Shown: in pieces, positions 34,720 through 46,666 of the stretch
How positions within the stretch are numbered: position 1 is the first letter of the stretch
Layout of the letters: every line of letters begins with the position of its first letter
Assembly: GCA_032622095.1 (NCBI GenBank)
Contig: CP136069.1
Span: 46,600,194-46,664,193, forward strand
Reading direction: 5' to 3'
Source of the DNA: Siphonodentalium dalli
Lineage: Eukaryota > Mollusca > Scaphopoda > Gadilida > Siphonodentaliidae
DNA length: 64,000 nt
Made by a program: the position numbers and the translations under genes
The notes under the pieces: model-generated
Seen by the model: only the letters and a program-made list of their open reading frames with translations
What the model was told of the DNA's origin: nothing
The model's database searches: none

Positions 34720-36575
34720 TTTAAATATTCTTTGGAGTTATGTCCCTGGCCCCGCCCACATTTGACCCAGTGACCTCATTTGAACAAATCAGAAACCCCA
34801 GTCACCCAAGGATCCTTCAAACCAAATATTAACCAATTTGGCCTGATGGTATTTGAGATGTTTAAAAGAATTACTATGAAAGGAAAGAGTTATGGCCCTG
34901 GGTTCGGAACTATTTGAGCCCGTCACCTCATTTGAACAAATCTGAATGTGAGTCACCTAGGGTACATCCACACCAAATATGAACCCATTCGGTCTTATGG
35001 TTCCAGAGGAGAAGAAGTTCAAAGAATTGTTGATGGACGGACGACGGACAAGGAGTGACGACCCCACCGGAGGCTTCGCCTCAGGTGAGCTAAAAATTTA
35101 AAAATGTTAAAAAGTAATTTTTTTCCCCGTTAATTGAGCAAGGATTAAATCTAAAAAAAAACATGTTTTTTTTTTTGGAGTTATGTTCCTGGCTCAGCCC
35201 ACAATTGACCCAGTGACCCCATTTGAACAAATCTGAACCCCAGTCACACAAGGAGCCTTCATACCAAACATGAACCCATTCAACCCGATGGTACATGAGA
35301 AGTCATTTTTAAGAATTACTATGGAGGGCAAGAGTTATGGCCCTGGCTTCACAAGCATTTAACAGAGTGACCTCATTTGAAATAAATCTGAAGTGATTCA
35401 CCTAGGACCATCCACACCAAATGTGAAACCATTCAGTCTTATGATCTAGAGAAGATGTTCAAAGAATCATTGACAGATGGACAGACAGATGAACAGGTGA
35501 CAGATGAGAAGTGATGACTATAGCTTGGTCTCATGGGAGCTTTAAATTACATTTCATTGAACAAATCTGTAAATCACACCCCCCCCCCCAAACACTGTGG
35601 GGACATCCCTGCGAGAATAGTGCCAGTATATTCTTTTATATGGGAGACTCACATATATAAGAGAATGCACAAGCACAGGGTCTTCATTACCACACCAGTA
35701 CAGCTCTGGTCATGAAATGGTTAATATTAATAGCAAAAATAAACTAGGTACTTTGTATCTGAGATAAACATGGGATTATATTTCATTCCTGCTATGTCTG
35801 CCACAGATGTCCACATTGAGAGAATGACTTTATAAACACCTGTTAGAGCAAGTCAATGTATTGTTTCTACTACAGCTGTGATAAAAAACAAGGATTTTAA
35901 TGGGGTGAACTAGGAAGAGATATGGTATGGTACAGCGTGGTGTGGCAGAGACAGGAGGTGGGTGGGGTAGTGGTGGGGGTGCGGGGTAGCTGTGATGTGT
36001 CTGAAAAAAAAATCAAAGGTCAAAATGCAAAAATGTAATTTTTTGTTTTAGAGTTATGTTCCTGGCTCTGCCCCTATTTGACCCAGTGACCCCATTTGAA
36101 CAAATCTGAACCCCAGTCACCCAAGGTCACTCCATACAAAATATAAGCTAAATCGGTCCAATATTGTCTTGAGAAGAAATCATTCTTAGAATTACTATGA
36201 GTTATGGCCCTGGTTTCTCAACTAATTGACCGGGTGACCTCATTTGAACAATTCTGAACACCAGTCACCCAAGGACCTTCCATACCAAATATTAGCTAAA
36301 TCGGGCCAATGGTTCTGGACAAGAAGTCGTTGTAAGAATTAATATGGAGGAATAGAGTTATGGCCCTGGTTTCACAACTATTTGACCCAGTGACCTCATT
36401 TGAACAAATCTGAAGAGTCGCCTAGGGAACATCCACACCAAATATGAACCAGTTCGGTCTTACGTTTCCAGAGAAGATGTTCAAAGAATTGTTGACGGAT
36501 GGACGGACGGATGACGGACGAGGAGTGATGACTATAGCTCCACCGGAGACTTCGTCTCAGGTGAGCTAAAAAGTT
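34720..36575 (+). repeat. three copies of a GAGTTATG dispersed repeat with GACGGAC tail
   Basis: Blocks at about 34730-35093, 35160-35545 and 36045-36572. Each has two internal units (GAGTTATGNNCCTGG, TTTGACCCAGTGACCTCATT, TGAACAAATCTGAA, CCAAATATGAACC) and then a GACGGACGG-like tract; the first and third end CTTCG(C/T)CTCAGGTGAGCTAAAA. It is a non-autonomous interspersed repeat of uncertain class. Confidence 0.8.
35612..35724. mobile_element. right-end fragment of a TTAA hairpin MITE, family 3
   Basis: CACATATATAAGAGAATGCA followed by CAGCTCTGGTCATGAAATGG and TTAA at 35721-35724; the same end as 47317-47562. Confidence 0.65.
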
Positions 36576-36906
36576 CACATATTTTGTACTGGTAGTGGAA
36601 TATGATCCCTATACGGACGTTAGACAGAACAGATTCATGGCATGATCTAAGGTCGAAGATGATTGATCCGGATTGTCGATATTATATTATTAACACTCTC
36701 TTTTGCAAGATCGTATCATCGCATGTTGATTTTTGTGTCAGCCTACCAAATGATCGTCTTGGACCAAAATTTTGACCAAAAGTAGAAAACATATGCTACT
36801 GTTGGTCTAAAAACAACGAACTCCCTGTCGCCACGTCCCTGTCGCGTGAAATCTTTCCTATATATCTCTGCAATATATTTATTCCCAAATATCCCGAAAT
36901 GTCCCG

Positions 36907-37359
36907 TCACTGGCTGTCAGTCAATAGATACTGTATCGTAGCTTCAATGAAAACCGACAACGGCCAAGGGTGTTTTATATACGACGTGCCAGGCACGAAT
37001 CGCGCTGAGACGATCCAGGATGATGCAATCGCGCCAAAAACGTCTAATTGCTCATGATCTCCGCCAAAGGGGTCCCAAATGGGGAGTGATTTTCCCTGAA
37101 TCATCTTGGCGCGACCCGCGTCTACCACGTCGAACAGAACGTCGGGTCGTGCCAGATAAATTCTAAGGATGTTATATATATGACGTGCTCGAGGCGATGG
37201 CACCCATCTACAGTGGTCACCAAACAGATCCATATGAAGTTTGGCAACGAGTGGGTGAGGGATGTTGTCTGTAGGGAGTGCCAACAGTTTTAAGTCATGC
37301 AAAGAGTAAAATACAATTAAGATGGAGGTGATCCTATAAACATGCCTGTACATGTTCAA
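36907..37359 (-). other. unassigned 150-codon frame, partly repeat-derived
   Basis: The 5' part of the frame (near 37265-37330) lies in the AAAGAGTAAAATAC repeat seen at 28.9 and 38.0 kb. The middle (GRAKMIQGKSLPIWDPFGGD) is more GC-rich than its surroundings but matches no family I recognise. No splice context is evident. It is probably a repeat-borne frame. Confidence 0.2.
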
Positions 37360-37965
37360 AACAATTCAATAAATATAGGATCTACGAGTCCCCAGTTTAT
37401 AGCGGAATTTACAAAACGAGTCCAGTAACTTAGGTCTGAACCGAGCCTTTGGCGAGGACCAGACCTAATTTACTGGACGAGTTTTGTAATTTCCGCTATA
37501 AACTGGGGACGAGTTGTAGATTCTATTTATTACATGATCCAAAACATCGACAAAACATACTTAAATCAACAAAAGGGACGCGAAACTAACATCGGCTTCT
37601 ATAAGGCATGCGATGACGTTTCACGTAACTATTCCTTGTTTGTCCGCATAAAGAAATAGTCCCATATAAATAAAGACTCTTTGGCGCATTTAATGGCGTA
37701 TATTTAATGACATCACTTTTCAAACTCTTCATTCATGATAGTTTGTTGGAAACGTATTGGAATCCATAGTATTTTGAGACGTAGCGTACGGAATGTTAAC
37801 AGACGACAAACCGGAAGTCAAAGGTCACCTGGCACTATTTCCTGTTATTAAACGAACGTTTAATATCACAATTTATAGAATGGGTTTATTGAATGGAATA
37901 AGGGTAGGATCATGTAATAAATAACATGCCTGTACATGTTCAAATAAATTCAATAAATGCTGGCT
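37340..37965. repeat. palindromic insertion flanked by about 36-bp direct repeats
   Basis: AACATGCCTGTACATGTTCA followed by AATTCAATAAAT-type text occurs at 37340-37375 and again at 37922-37960. Between them lie a hairpin at 37381-37515 (TCCCCAGTTTATAGCGGAA and inverse) and an outer pair TTATTACATGATCC / GGATCATGTAATAA near 37528 and 37909. Confidence 0.7.
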
Positions 37966-38067
37966 GCAACATGTGTCGAAAGATTCAAATTTGAAATCCA
38001 AGATGGCTAATGATCCATATGAAGGTTGGTGCCGATCGGACAAGAGATAGATGTGACCTGTATGGTA

Positions 38068-38458
38068 TTAACCATTTACCCAACAAACCGGCCAAATAAA
38101 GCTTCAACAGCCTCAAATATCTTCGGTCTGTCTCAATAGAACCATACAAATATGGATATCATTGGAACCGGCTCCTTGACCACATTGTGATAGTTACAGT
38201 TATACCCTGTGCCAATGCATTCTTTTATATATGCGAGTCGACCATAGGTCGCCTCGCATATATAAGAGAATGCATTGGCCTAAAAAAAATCTTTTTTTTA
38301 ACACTTTTTACCATTTTTTCTTACATTCTTTAACAATTTTATAATTTTTAATGTGTTAAGCCAATGCATTCTCTTATATATGCGAGGCGACCTATGGTCG
38401 ACTCGCATATATAAGAGAATGCATTGGCACAGGGCCCTTCTGTTGGGTAAAGGGTTAA
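38068..38458. mobile_element. TTAA hairpin MITE, family 2, copy 1
   Basis: Termini TTAACCATTTACCCAACA and TGTTGGGTAAAGGGTTAA. Two copies of the 67-bp CCAATGCATTCTCTTATATA hairpin lie inside in inverted relation. The left half also holds GGTCTGTCTCAATAGAACCA. Same family as 40623-41001 and 53473-53828. Confidence 0.9.
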
Positions 38459-38828
38459 AGGAATTTGTTTTCGGACGGACACCAATCCATTGCAATAGCT
38501 CAACCTTAACTCGACTTGATGATGCAGATTAGTTGAATGCAGAGAAACATAGATGTTTGGATCATAGTAATGCAACTCAGTTATAAAGCTCCTTTCGCGT
38601 CACAGATTACCTTCTTGCAGTTGGTGCCTCAGTTGAGGTTGATGTTATATCTCATATTTTGGTCAAATGGGTTGTGTGAAATTAATACAATGTGAGGGAA
38701 GGGTGCCTTTAATAGTTGGTAAATAGTCTGGAGCTCTGGGCAGGGTCACTGGAAGTCAGGTGTTCACTGGAGGTCATGTACATTTATATCATTCAGACTT
38801 TGAAATCCATGGCGCTGCTAGAGGGTCT

Positions 38829-38832
<4 letters not shown>
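38459..38832. other. intergenic, no gene recognised
   Basis: No feature beyond short repeats such as CACTGGAAGTCAGGTGTTCA / CACTGGAGGTCATG. Confidence 0.4.

Positions 38833-38865
<33 letters not shown>
38833..38865. repeat. poly-G run of 33
   Basis: Uninterrupted G homopolymer, a strong quadruplex candidate on the plus strand. The 203-codon frame that begins at the run is discounted. Confidence 0.9.
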
Positions 38866-38866
<1 letters not shown>

Positions 38867-38988
38867 CATAAGATAAAGCGACTTCATATAAGAGATTATC
38901 TTCCCAAAAGTCAAATGCATCTGTACTCCCACAAAATTAACATCTTAGCGGTGAGGTGTATAAAGCATGTTTCGACATCCCTTATATA

Positions 38989-39050
38989 TGCCAAAATAGT
39001 GGTCCTCGAGGAGGAAAAAATCCGGGAGCTGCAGGACCACTATTTTGGCA
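38989..39050. repeat. 62-bp hairpin
   Basis: TGCCAAAATAGTGGTCCT and its exact inverse AGGACCACTATTTTGGCA, with an internal pairing around CTCGAGGAGG. Confidence 0.85.
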
Positions 39051-39334
39051 CATGTATTCTCACACAATTTCTGTCTCGATTTTGTCACATTTTTATTTAC
39101 TGCAAATTTTGGAAATCAGTCTCGGATTTTGCAATTTATTGCAATCCTTTGGCGATGGCAGGGAAGTATAACTATGTTATTATATGTGGCAGATTTTTGG
39201 GACAGCTGCATGTTATAAGTACTTGTCTCAGAGACATGGTGAGCATTGCCCTGTGTACATGCCTGGGACTTATAGCACACAAGGTGCTGATTATTAGAAG
39301 CTGCATGTTTTTGAGACAATGCACATTTTTAGGA

Positions 39335-39420
39335 TTGGGTGTGATTCGAACCCGGCCTGTGAAGAAAGCACGCCTTGTGACTCAAAGTTTGATGTCAATA
39401 ACACACGGCCACCGAAGTGA
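39335..39420 (-). mobile_element. possible tRNA-derived SINE head
   Basis: On the minus strand a B-box-like GGTTCGAATCA lies at 39352-39342, and an A-box-like TGGCCGTGTGT at 39411-39401, about 49 bp apart. Flanking sequence does not fold into a tRNA (no 5-bp T-stem), so it is not a functional tRNA gene. Confidence 0.35.
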
Positions 39421-39599
39421 CCCTATGTTATTACTGATATAATTTCTTTGAGATTATTCTATAGATCCGTTGTTAACAAAGACATTTCTGGCAAAATGTT
39501 CAAGTGATTAGGAATACTTCGCTGGGGTGATGTATCGGGAATACAAGAATAAAGTTATATTTTCATAATTTTGTGAACCCTAAATAGCAGCACGCACAT

Positions 39600-39975
39600 C
39601 ATTCTTATATGCAAATAAAAGGTCGCAGACCACATGTCCCCCGACTCGAGTGGTAAACTTCATGATTGGATTTGTTTGAAGGATACTATTTGCAACAATG
39701 TTATACAGTATATAGATGTTGCAAACCACCGCAAAATTTCTTGGACAAAACAACCCGATGAACAAACGCATGCAAACGCGAAAAAATGATATTTTTGTAT
39801 TAGCTATATAGATGTTGCAAATCACCAACATGTTAGGAACAATATCCCAGAGTTTCAAATCTCTATGTTTAAAACTGTAGGAGGAGTTGATTACACCATG
39901 AAGGTACCCAATCTCGGACGCTCGGACGGACGGACGAGGGTCATTTCTATAGTCCTCTGACGGGAAACGTCGGGG
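39600..39975 (+). repeat. dispersed repeat ending GTCGGGGGACAA
   Basis: AAAAGGTCGCAGACCACATGTCCCCCGAC at the left, AGGAGTTGATTACACCATGA, a GACGGACGG tract, then a GTCCTCTGACGGGAAACGTC hairpin. Diverged parts recur at 45835-45975 and 46385-46432. Confidence 0.6.
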
Positions 39976-40299
39976 GACAATTACATGCAGTAACTCTATT
40001 TGGAAGAATGATTGCCATTCGTTTTATCAGCAAAAATTCATCCCAAATTAATGAGTAAATATATACATTTGTGTTGAGTTTTCAGTATTAAATATTAGTT
40101 GAATGCTACATTCTTTCAGTTGGCAATGTTCCTAGGGAGTCACTAATTAGTTTGATGCAATGAAATAAGCACATGTCTAAAAATGGAAAATGGAAAAGGA
40201 AGTTATACCGCTCACTCAAAAATTAGGACTGTGTGCTTGCCAAACTAAATGCACAAAATATTTAAATACATTGGATAACTATGACTGGACACTTGTAAG

Positions 40300-41369
40300 C
40301 AGTGTTCACGCTGTCAGTGGCCAAACTTTTGGTCTGACTTTTTTTCACCCAAAATGGAGACGGAAAGTTAATTCAAAAGTGCTGAATAGGACGACGAAAT
40401 ATTGCCGGTTTTGGACACACGGGTTTTGTACTTCGGAAAATGATTTTTCTAAGGGGAGGTTTGATTGAATGGTAATGGTTGTACAAAGGCGATCACTAAT
40501 CGTCAAAAGCCTTAATCTCTGCACTGCATGATTGTATCATTTTGAAGGTAAGATGACATACGTAAATGCATTTTCCTATAGGACAACTACTCATCAATGA
40601 GTGTTTTTTAGTATAGTAAGGGTTAACCCTTTACCCAACAAACCGGCCAAAACAAGCTTCAACAGCCTAAAATATCTTCGGTCTGTCTCAATAGAACCAT
40701 ACAAATATGGATATCATTGGAACAGGCACCTTGACCACATTGTGATAGTTACAGTTATGCCCTGTGCCAAGGCATTATCTTATATATGCGAGTCGACCAT
40801 AGGTCGCCTCGCATATATAAGAGAATGCATTGGCCTAAAAAAATCTTTTTTTAACACTTTTTCTTACATTCTTTAACAATTTTATAATTTTTAATGTGTT
40901 AAGCCAATGCATTCTCTTATATATGCGAGGCGACCAATGGTCAACTCGCATATATAAGATAATGCATTGGCACAGGGCCCTTCTGTTGGGTAAAGGGTTA
41001 ATTCGATATACCAGCAATGGCATGTCAGTTATGTAATGTGTTGTAAACTGCCTCCAGTTTTATAACAGCCAGGTTTCATGTCATAAAGTTATTAAGTCAA
41101 CAACAGTTATGACCTCACAATAATAAACAAAAGTTGTTTTATTTCAGCGAAAATAGCGATGACAACTAACACACTTCATTACTTGATTAGTTGGTGACCA
41201 TGGTGTCAGCGACGTGACAGAGTCAGAGTTATATATTTAAAAAACATATTTTCGTCTGAATTGCGAGTCCAGAAAATGAGGATTTAATTTGGCCAAAAAA
41301 CATTAGCTAATTTATTTTTATTTGGCCACTCTTTTGGCCATAAGATTTTTTGGTCCAGCGCGAACACTG
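40300..41369. mobile_element. hAT-like non-autonomous element with a nested MITE
   Basis: Ends CAGTGTTCACGCTG and CAGCGCGAACACTG are inverted. The 8 bp outside them are CTTGTAAG (40292-40299) and CTGGTAAG (41370-41377), seven of eight identical. CAGTG ends and 8-bp duplications are hAT hallmarks. About 380 bp of its 1,070 bp is the TTAA MITE at 40623-41001. No transposase frame; GGCCAAA-rich segments lie near both ends. Confidence 0.75.
40623..41001. mobile_element. TTAA hairpin MITE, family 2, copy 2
   Basis: TTAACCCTTTACCCAACA and its exact inverse at the other end, flanked by the TTAA target. Interior nearly identical to 38068-38458, indicating recent activity. Inserted in the hAT-like element. 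Confidence 0.95.
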
Positions 41370-41377
41370 CTGGTAAG

Positions 41378-41799
41378 ATCATTAATATTCATCAATAGAA
41401 AGTCGACTGATATACCAATATTGCTACAAGTAACATACAAGGTAGTTTCAGTTTGGCCATGTGTTCACGTGTCAACCTGATTGTGCGAAATGAGTCTGTT
41501 ACTATAAATAGAAAAAAGAAGAGTAGGTGAGTAGGATTCTATTGTAAAATAGTATAGCAGTGTGCAGCCAATCAGAACGCGAGAAAGTCACGTTTGATAT
41601 AATATTCTACAATATCAACTCATACATAATAGGAGGTTGAAACAAGCCAAATCTATTTAAATAAACAGTAATCATGTTTATTGTACAAAATAAGATGATA
41701 CATGGATGAGTCCTGTAAACCAGGCTGAATAAAACTCTGATGAACGCTATATACAGGTATAATACAATAACAAGTGGTATATTAGTTCTTACCATCAAC
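41378..41799. other. intergenic, no gene recognised
   Basis: No feature supported. Confidence 0.4.
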
Positions 41800-42262
41800 C
41801 TCTACTCAGGGTACGTACATAGAGGTCATTATTATTCTGCCCGTTCAAAGCCGAGGAACTTCTGACAGAGAACTTTTTATAACATTGATAAATGACACAG
41901 ATAATACATCTTAGTTAAACCTGTTCCTTAAAAACGTATCACACAGTAACTGATGGTCTCAGCTCGATATTGCAAGATTTAGGCATCTTTTGTGAGCCGA
42001 TTTTGCATTAAACATTGAATTGATAAACTGGGGGAAAATTCATGATTGTAAGCAAAATTGAATTAAATCAGGCAATCTTGAGCAGGGATGTTCATGAGCT
42101 GTGACATACATTGTATATTATTAATTAACAGGCATTATTAAGAAATCTATTACCTGCTTTATTTTTTCAAAGTTATAAATTTCCCAGTCAGAACATGAAG
42201 CAGTTCCCAGGTTTTGAATGGATGGAATATGATCTCTATGGGTGTACGTAGCCAGAGTAGAG
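41800..42262. mobile_element. large palindromic MITE, family 4, copy 2
   Basis: CTCTACTCAGGGTACGTACA and, inverted, TGTACGTAGCCAGAGTAGAG at the ends. The interior TTTTGTGAGCCGATTTTGCA corresponds to TTTTGTGAGCCGATATCGCA in the copy at 33.5 kb. Confidence 0.8.
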
Positions 42263-42388
42263 ATTCATGGCATGATCTGGTGGTATATGATGAACGATTT
42301 CGACAACAAATTTTCAATGGGAGATATAAGTATTCGAGCATCTTCATGTCAAGTTTATTAAAGATGATGCATCTCTTCCAAAATTTTC

Positions 42389-42704
42389 TTAACCCTTTCA
42401 TGATGGGAGCAGCATTCAAGATCCTGTGCCAGTGCATTCTCTTATATATGCTAGTCTCCCATAGGGAGCCTCACATAAATAAGTGAATGCACTGGCTTAC
42501 AAGATCAAGGTAAATATTGTTAGGCCAATGTATTCTCTTACATATGCAAAGCTTCGTATGGGAGACTCACATATATAAGAGAATGTATTGACACATGGTT
42601 CTCTTACATATGCAAAGCTTCGTATGGGAGACTCACATATATAAGAGAATGTATTGACACATGGTTCGCAAAAGTTCAGGAAGGTCCCATCATGGAAGGG
42701 TTAA
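42389..42704. mobile_element. TTAA hairpin MITE, family 3, copy 1
   Basis: Ends TTAACCCTTTCATGATGGGA and TCCCATCATGGAAGGGTTAA. Contains the ATTCTCTTATATATG hairpin module plus an extra 69-bp tandem copy of its right half (42527-42665). Confidence 0.9.
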
Positions 42705-42720
42705 AACACTTTAAGTGATA

Positions 42721-42809
42721 TACAGTAATGCTCTAATTAATCGACCTCTTAACCACAGCAGAATTATGGGTAACTTTTCAGGAGGTCGATTAATTAGAGC
42801 ATTACTGTA
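42721..42809. mobile_element. TA-CAGT palindromic MITE, copy 2 (89 bp, minimal)
   Basis: TACAGTAATGCTCTAATTAA and the exact inverse at the right end; internal GCAGAATTATGGGTAACTTT on one side only, so the centre is deleted. Confidence 0.9.
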
Positions 42810-43093
42810 TGAGTGATATAAATAAGAAATAAGATGTTTCTCCTGTTTTTTTGGGAAATAATAAGAAATTTTTGCTAATTTTGGAATGTCGCTGGGAAGA
42901 GATAGGACATCTTCAAGATTTAATTTAACACAAATTCTGAAGAACTGACTCATAAATCTAAACATAACAGCTGCTTATTTCTCAACAAATAAATAAGCTA
43001 AAATTGTTATACATGTATAGTTGCATTTGTGATACCACAAAAATCTCATCCAACAGAAAACAGTGTTCCAACAAAATGTCAGAATTGAATAAA

Positions 43094-43375
43094 GGGGTAC
43101 TGCACACTAAATCCGAACATTTATGGGACCATCTTCTTTTATTCTCAACAAATGAATGAATGATGCAAACAATATGGTAATTATAATGAAAACGATTAAA
43201 TGGCTGGAGTCATAAATTCATTTTCATTAAAATTACAATGTTGTTTGCATCATTATATAGAATTTTGCACTAATCCATGGCTCAATTCATTCATTTGTTG
43301 CATATATTCTGTCGAGTATAAAAGGAGATGATCCCATAATGGCCGGGTTTAGTGTACAATCCCCCATTAAATGGT
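43094..43375. mobile_element. 282-bp imperfect palindromic element
   Basis: GGGGTACTGCACACTAAATC at the left and GGTTTAGTGTACAATCCCCC at the right are inverted, with ATTCATTCATTTG and TTTGCATCATT motifs paired inside. It is an old copy with no coding capacity. Confidence 0.75.
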
Positions 43376-43496
43376 TTATTATTAATTTTAAATTCAAGGA
43401 TATTTCTCAACAATTTTCAATGTACCGGTATTCTATTCTGAAATTCAAGGCTAATTCTTGGTAATTTTCTAAGTTGAAAAAATAATGTTGTAGAAT

Positions 43497-43652
43497 TACA
43501 GTAATGCCCTAATTAATCGACTCCATAACCACAGCAGAATTATGGGTAACTTTTCAGGATTTAGTCGGAAATATGGCTTGTTGCCATTCATTGGAAAGCT
43601 CTCCCATAATTCTGCTGTGGTTATGGAGTCGATTAATTAGGGCATTACTGTA
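43497..43652. mobile_element. TA-CAGT palindromic MITE, copy 3
   Basis: TA then CAGTAATGCCCTAATTAATC, with the inverse ending GGGCATTACTG and TA. The interior ATTTAGTCGGAAATATGGCT is shared with copies at 24866 and 44440. Confidence 0.92.
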
Positions 43653-44269
43653 GGTGATTACTGTAATTATGGAAAATTTGACCAGAATAGATCCAAATAG
43701 CAGGGCCGAGTTCTGTACCCTTGCTGCGATAGGAGACCACTGCCATCACGAACATAATGGAAGTTTCTCAGACATTTTTTTTTATTAAACACTTTAGTCG
43801 GTTTCTATTCATTCTGCATTTATATCCTGAGAAACTAAGCTGTCCATATTTGATTAGTTTTCTATATCAGATGTTAATGAGTTCATTTTGATTAATTCGG
43901 TACTGATGAATTGGTCACTGGGACAGTTTTTAAAAAATTTATGCGAAAAAAGTTACCTATAAGAGATTTGAAAATATTTTAGCAATCAGCCTTGTCAACA
44001 TCATCTTTTAGTGTTCGATAGCGTAACTAAAACTTTCCTAGCAATTAAAATCTAAATGACAACAAAATTAAATAGTAGAAAAATGTGTGAACTTGGTTCC
44101 TGTCTTCAAATAAAATAGCTTGTAATATGTTGTAGCCTGTAATATGTTGTAGCATGAAAGAATTTGTGTTGAATATATATTTACAAATGTGAGATTTGTA
44201 AGATCGGTATAAAAATGCGTTTAACCCTTTCTATACTAAATACTCATTGATGAGTAGTTATCCCACAAG
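43653..44269. other. intergenic, no gene recognised
   Basis: No feature supported. Confidence 0.4.
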
Positions 44270-44439
44270 AAATGTCCAGATAATAAGTTCAACAAACGAC
44301 CAAAGGTAGTTATTATCTGAACAATTCCCTCCAATAAATATGACTCATTCTGTACTTTTATTATCTGTTGTCTGCTTATTTTTCATGAACACCCCTCCAG
44401 ATGAATAATAGACCTTTCCAATGTATACTTTTATAACTG
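44270..44439. repeat. dispersed repeat fragment
   Basis: AATAAGTTCAACAAA, CCAATAAATATGACTCATTC and GATGAATAATAGACC match 21310-21760 and 29940-30125 in part. Confidence 0.6.
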
Positions 44440-44569
44440 ATGGGAGAATTATGGGTAATTTTTCAGGATTTAGTCGGAAATATGGCTTGTCATATTTCCG
44501 ACTAAATCCTGATAAATTACCCATAATTCTGCTGTGGTTAAGGAGTCGATTATTTAGGGCATTACTGTA
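44440..44569. mobile_element. TA-CAGT palindromic MITE, copy 4, left end missing
   Basis: Foldback GGATTTAGTCGGAAATATGG and inverse; right end GGGCATTACTGTA. The left terminus before GGGAGAATTATGGG is replaced by the dispersed repeat. Confidence 0.8.
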
Positions 44570-44639
44570 TAAGGCCATGCAAAGTCAATTTTTTATGTTT
44601 CTCAGACTAAAACATTTCGAAAGCACGCGCAGTTTTTAA

Positions 44640-46666
44640 TTATAATTACTTCCTGAGGCACCAGCCAACAATAATTCAACCTCTGCATTGGCCAGCTGCG
44701 AGTATAATTTCAGTTGTCAGTTGCCATTATTGCCCTAACAGATGTCCACAAGTTAATATATTCCATGTCATTTATTTCTTCAATAATCACTCAATAAAGT
44801 ATCATTCAATGACAACATTTTTTTTTACAGAGATTGAAGATGTTATACATCATGTGTTTAAGGAATATGGAATCTCGATTTTCAAATGTGTCAACAGTGA
44901 TTGAAAAGAGTCGGCCCAGTCAGAGGGCCATGGTCACAAGTGTGTATCATATTGTTGTAGGGAGATCAGACAGACTAATCTTATCAAGATAACCCGTGTT
45001 GTGTTCTGCCTGCCATCTGGTCTGGTTGTAAGATATCCATGAGATGTTTTATTGGGCCAATTTGTGACACATCTTTACATTGAATCTGAGGAAAAATGAA
45101 AGTCTTAAAATTGGGAGCAAGTATAAGATTGAACGCGATTAAAAAGGTATGCGTAGGGTTTTGGAACCATGAGCGCAGGCCTGACAAACAGAAATTTGAC
45201 TTTGATTGGACTCGGGCAACAGCAATTTAAAAGCCTCGTCTATGAACCCAGCCTACAACTATTTTTTTCTCACCATATTGAAAAAAATATATATTTAGCA
45301 ATTGACTGAAATATGAAGCATGTAGTGTAGACAATAGTCCACGTCTGAGTTTTTAGTTTTCTCCTTTTCCATTAGGCAAATGCAAATTTGAGGCAAACGA
45401 CCATTCAGTACGCATGGAGGTTACCTAAAATGAAAAAGACGCAAACGAAAAACAAGTTGAGTGAAAGTTTTCTGCAGGTATCTCAATAACCCATTCTCAC
45501 CTTAATTATTGCTCAATCAAGTCCCAAAATGGACATTTTGAATTATTTCTTCAATCAGTTACTCATTGCTAGGTAATAATATCAGTAGTAGTTATATAAC
45601 AGTTTGTGTAACCCTTCTTGTAACCTATGGGTTACCTAGACACAAAACTAGGCGAATGAAAAATAGGTTACGCAAAATTATGAAATTTTCAGGTCTGTTA
45701 CTAGATTCTCATCAAACTTTTTTTGAAAATTGGTGCGGACGGGCTAATTATATTATTTATATTTCATTCTTAATCCTTTCTACACTAAATACTCATTGAC
45801 CATAGTTCCCTCAGGTAATGTTCAGATAATAAGTTCAATAAAAGGTCGCTGACCAAAATGTCTCCCGACGAAGGGTTTATGGGTTTCAGATCCCTATACT
45901 ACAAACTGTACGAGGAATTGATTACACGAATATGATACAAAGTGCATATTCACACATCTTAAATGTGTCTAGAAAGGGTCAATAACTTTAAAATGAAAAC
46001 ATAAAACATTTCTATGTCGAAAAATGGCAACAACTCTGCCAAATGACTCCTACTAAACTCAAAATTGCATGTGTGCAGGTTGCCAGCTGTGGCGAGTTTT
46101 TAAATAAATGACTGGAAAATGGCGGAATACAGGCTCGGACAAAAGATGCGTCTGAGGATACACGATTCTATGTCGAAAAATGGCAATAACTCTGCCAAAA
46201 TAAATCTGACGACTCAAAATCGCAGGTGCGCAGGTTCCCATGCTGGTTGATATATGTGCAAAGTTAATAAATCTGACGAACTCAAAATCGCAGGTGCGCA
46301 GGTTCCCATGCTGGTTGATATATGTGCAAAGTTTTTAAAAAATTGACCAGAAAATGACAGAATAAAGGCTCCAACAAAGTTCCAGACGTGGGTCATTATT
46401 ATAGTCCTCCGACGGAATGTCGGGGGACAATGAACACACAACAGTATCTATTGATTAGATGGGTGTGGGATGGTAACGTGGATGAATCTAGCTTGCTGGG
46501 CCTGCTTGTATGTGAATAGTGAGATCAATCAAATCATGGAAGCTCATAGGGCATAAAATTAGCAAGAAAATTATGCAATTTAGCACTAGAATGACACATG
46601 ATAGCACATTGATGAGTCGTGATCGGAATTCATGAGATGAAACAAAAACCACGGTTGGAGACTCAG
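44640..46666. other. intergenic with repeat fragments, no gene
   Basis: Includes fragments of the GTCGGGGGACAA repeat (45835-45975, 46385-46432) and a 66-67 bp tandem duplication at about 46200-46340 containing AAAATCGCAGGTGCGCAGGT. Confidence 0.5.

Noticed and set aside
39335-39420. tRNA gene on the minus strand
   Set aside because: B-box and A-box motifs are present, but acceptor and T-stem pairings fail; at most a SINE head.
38831-39442. 203-codon frame beginning with polyglycine
   Set aside because: It starts in the G33 homopolymer, crosses a hairpin and a possible SINE head, and has no recognisable domain.
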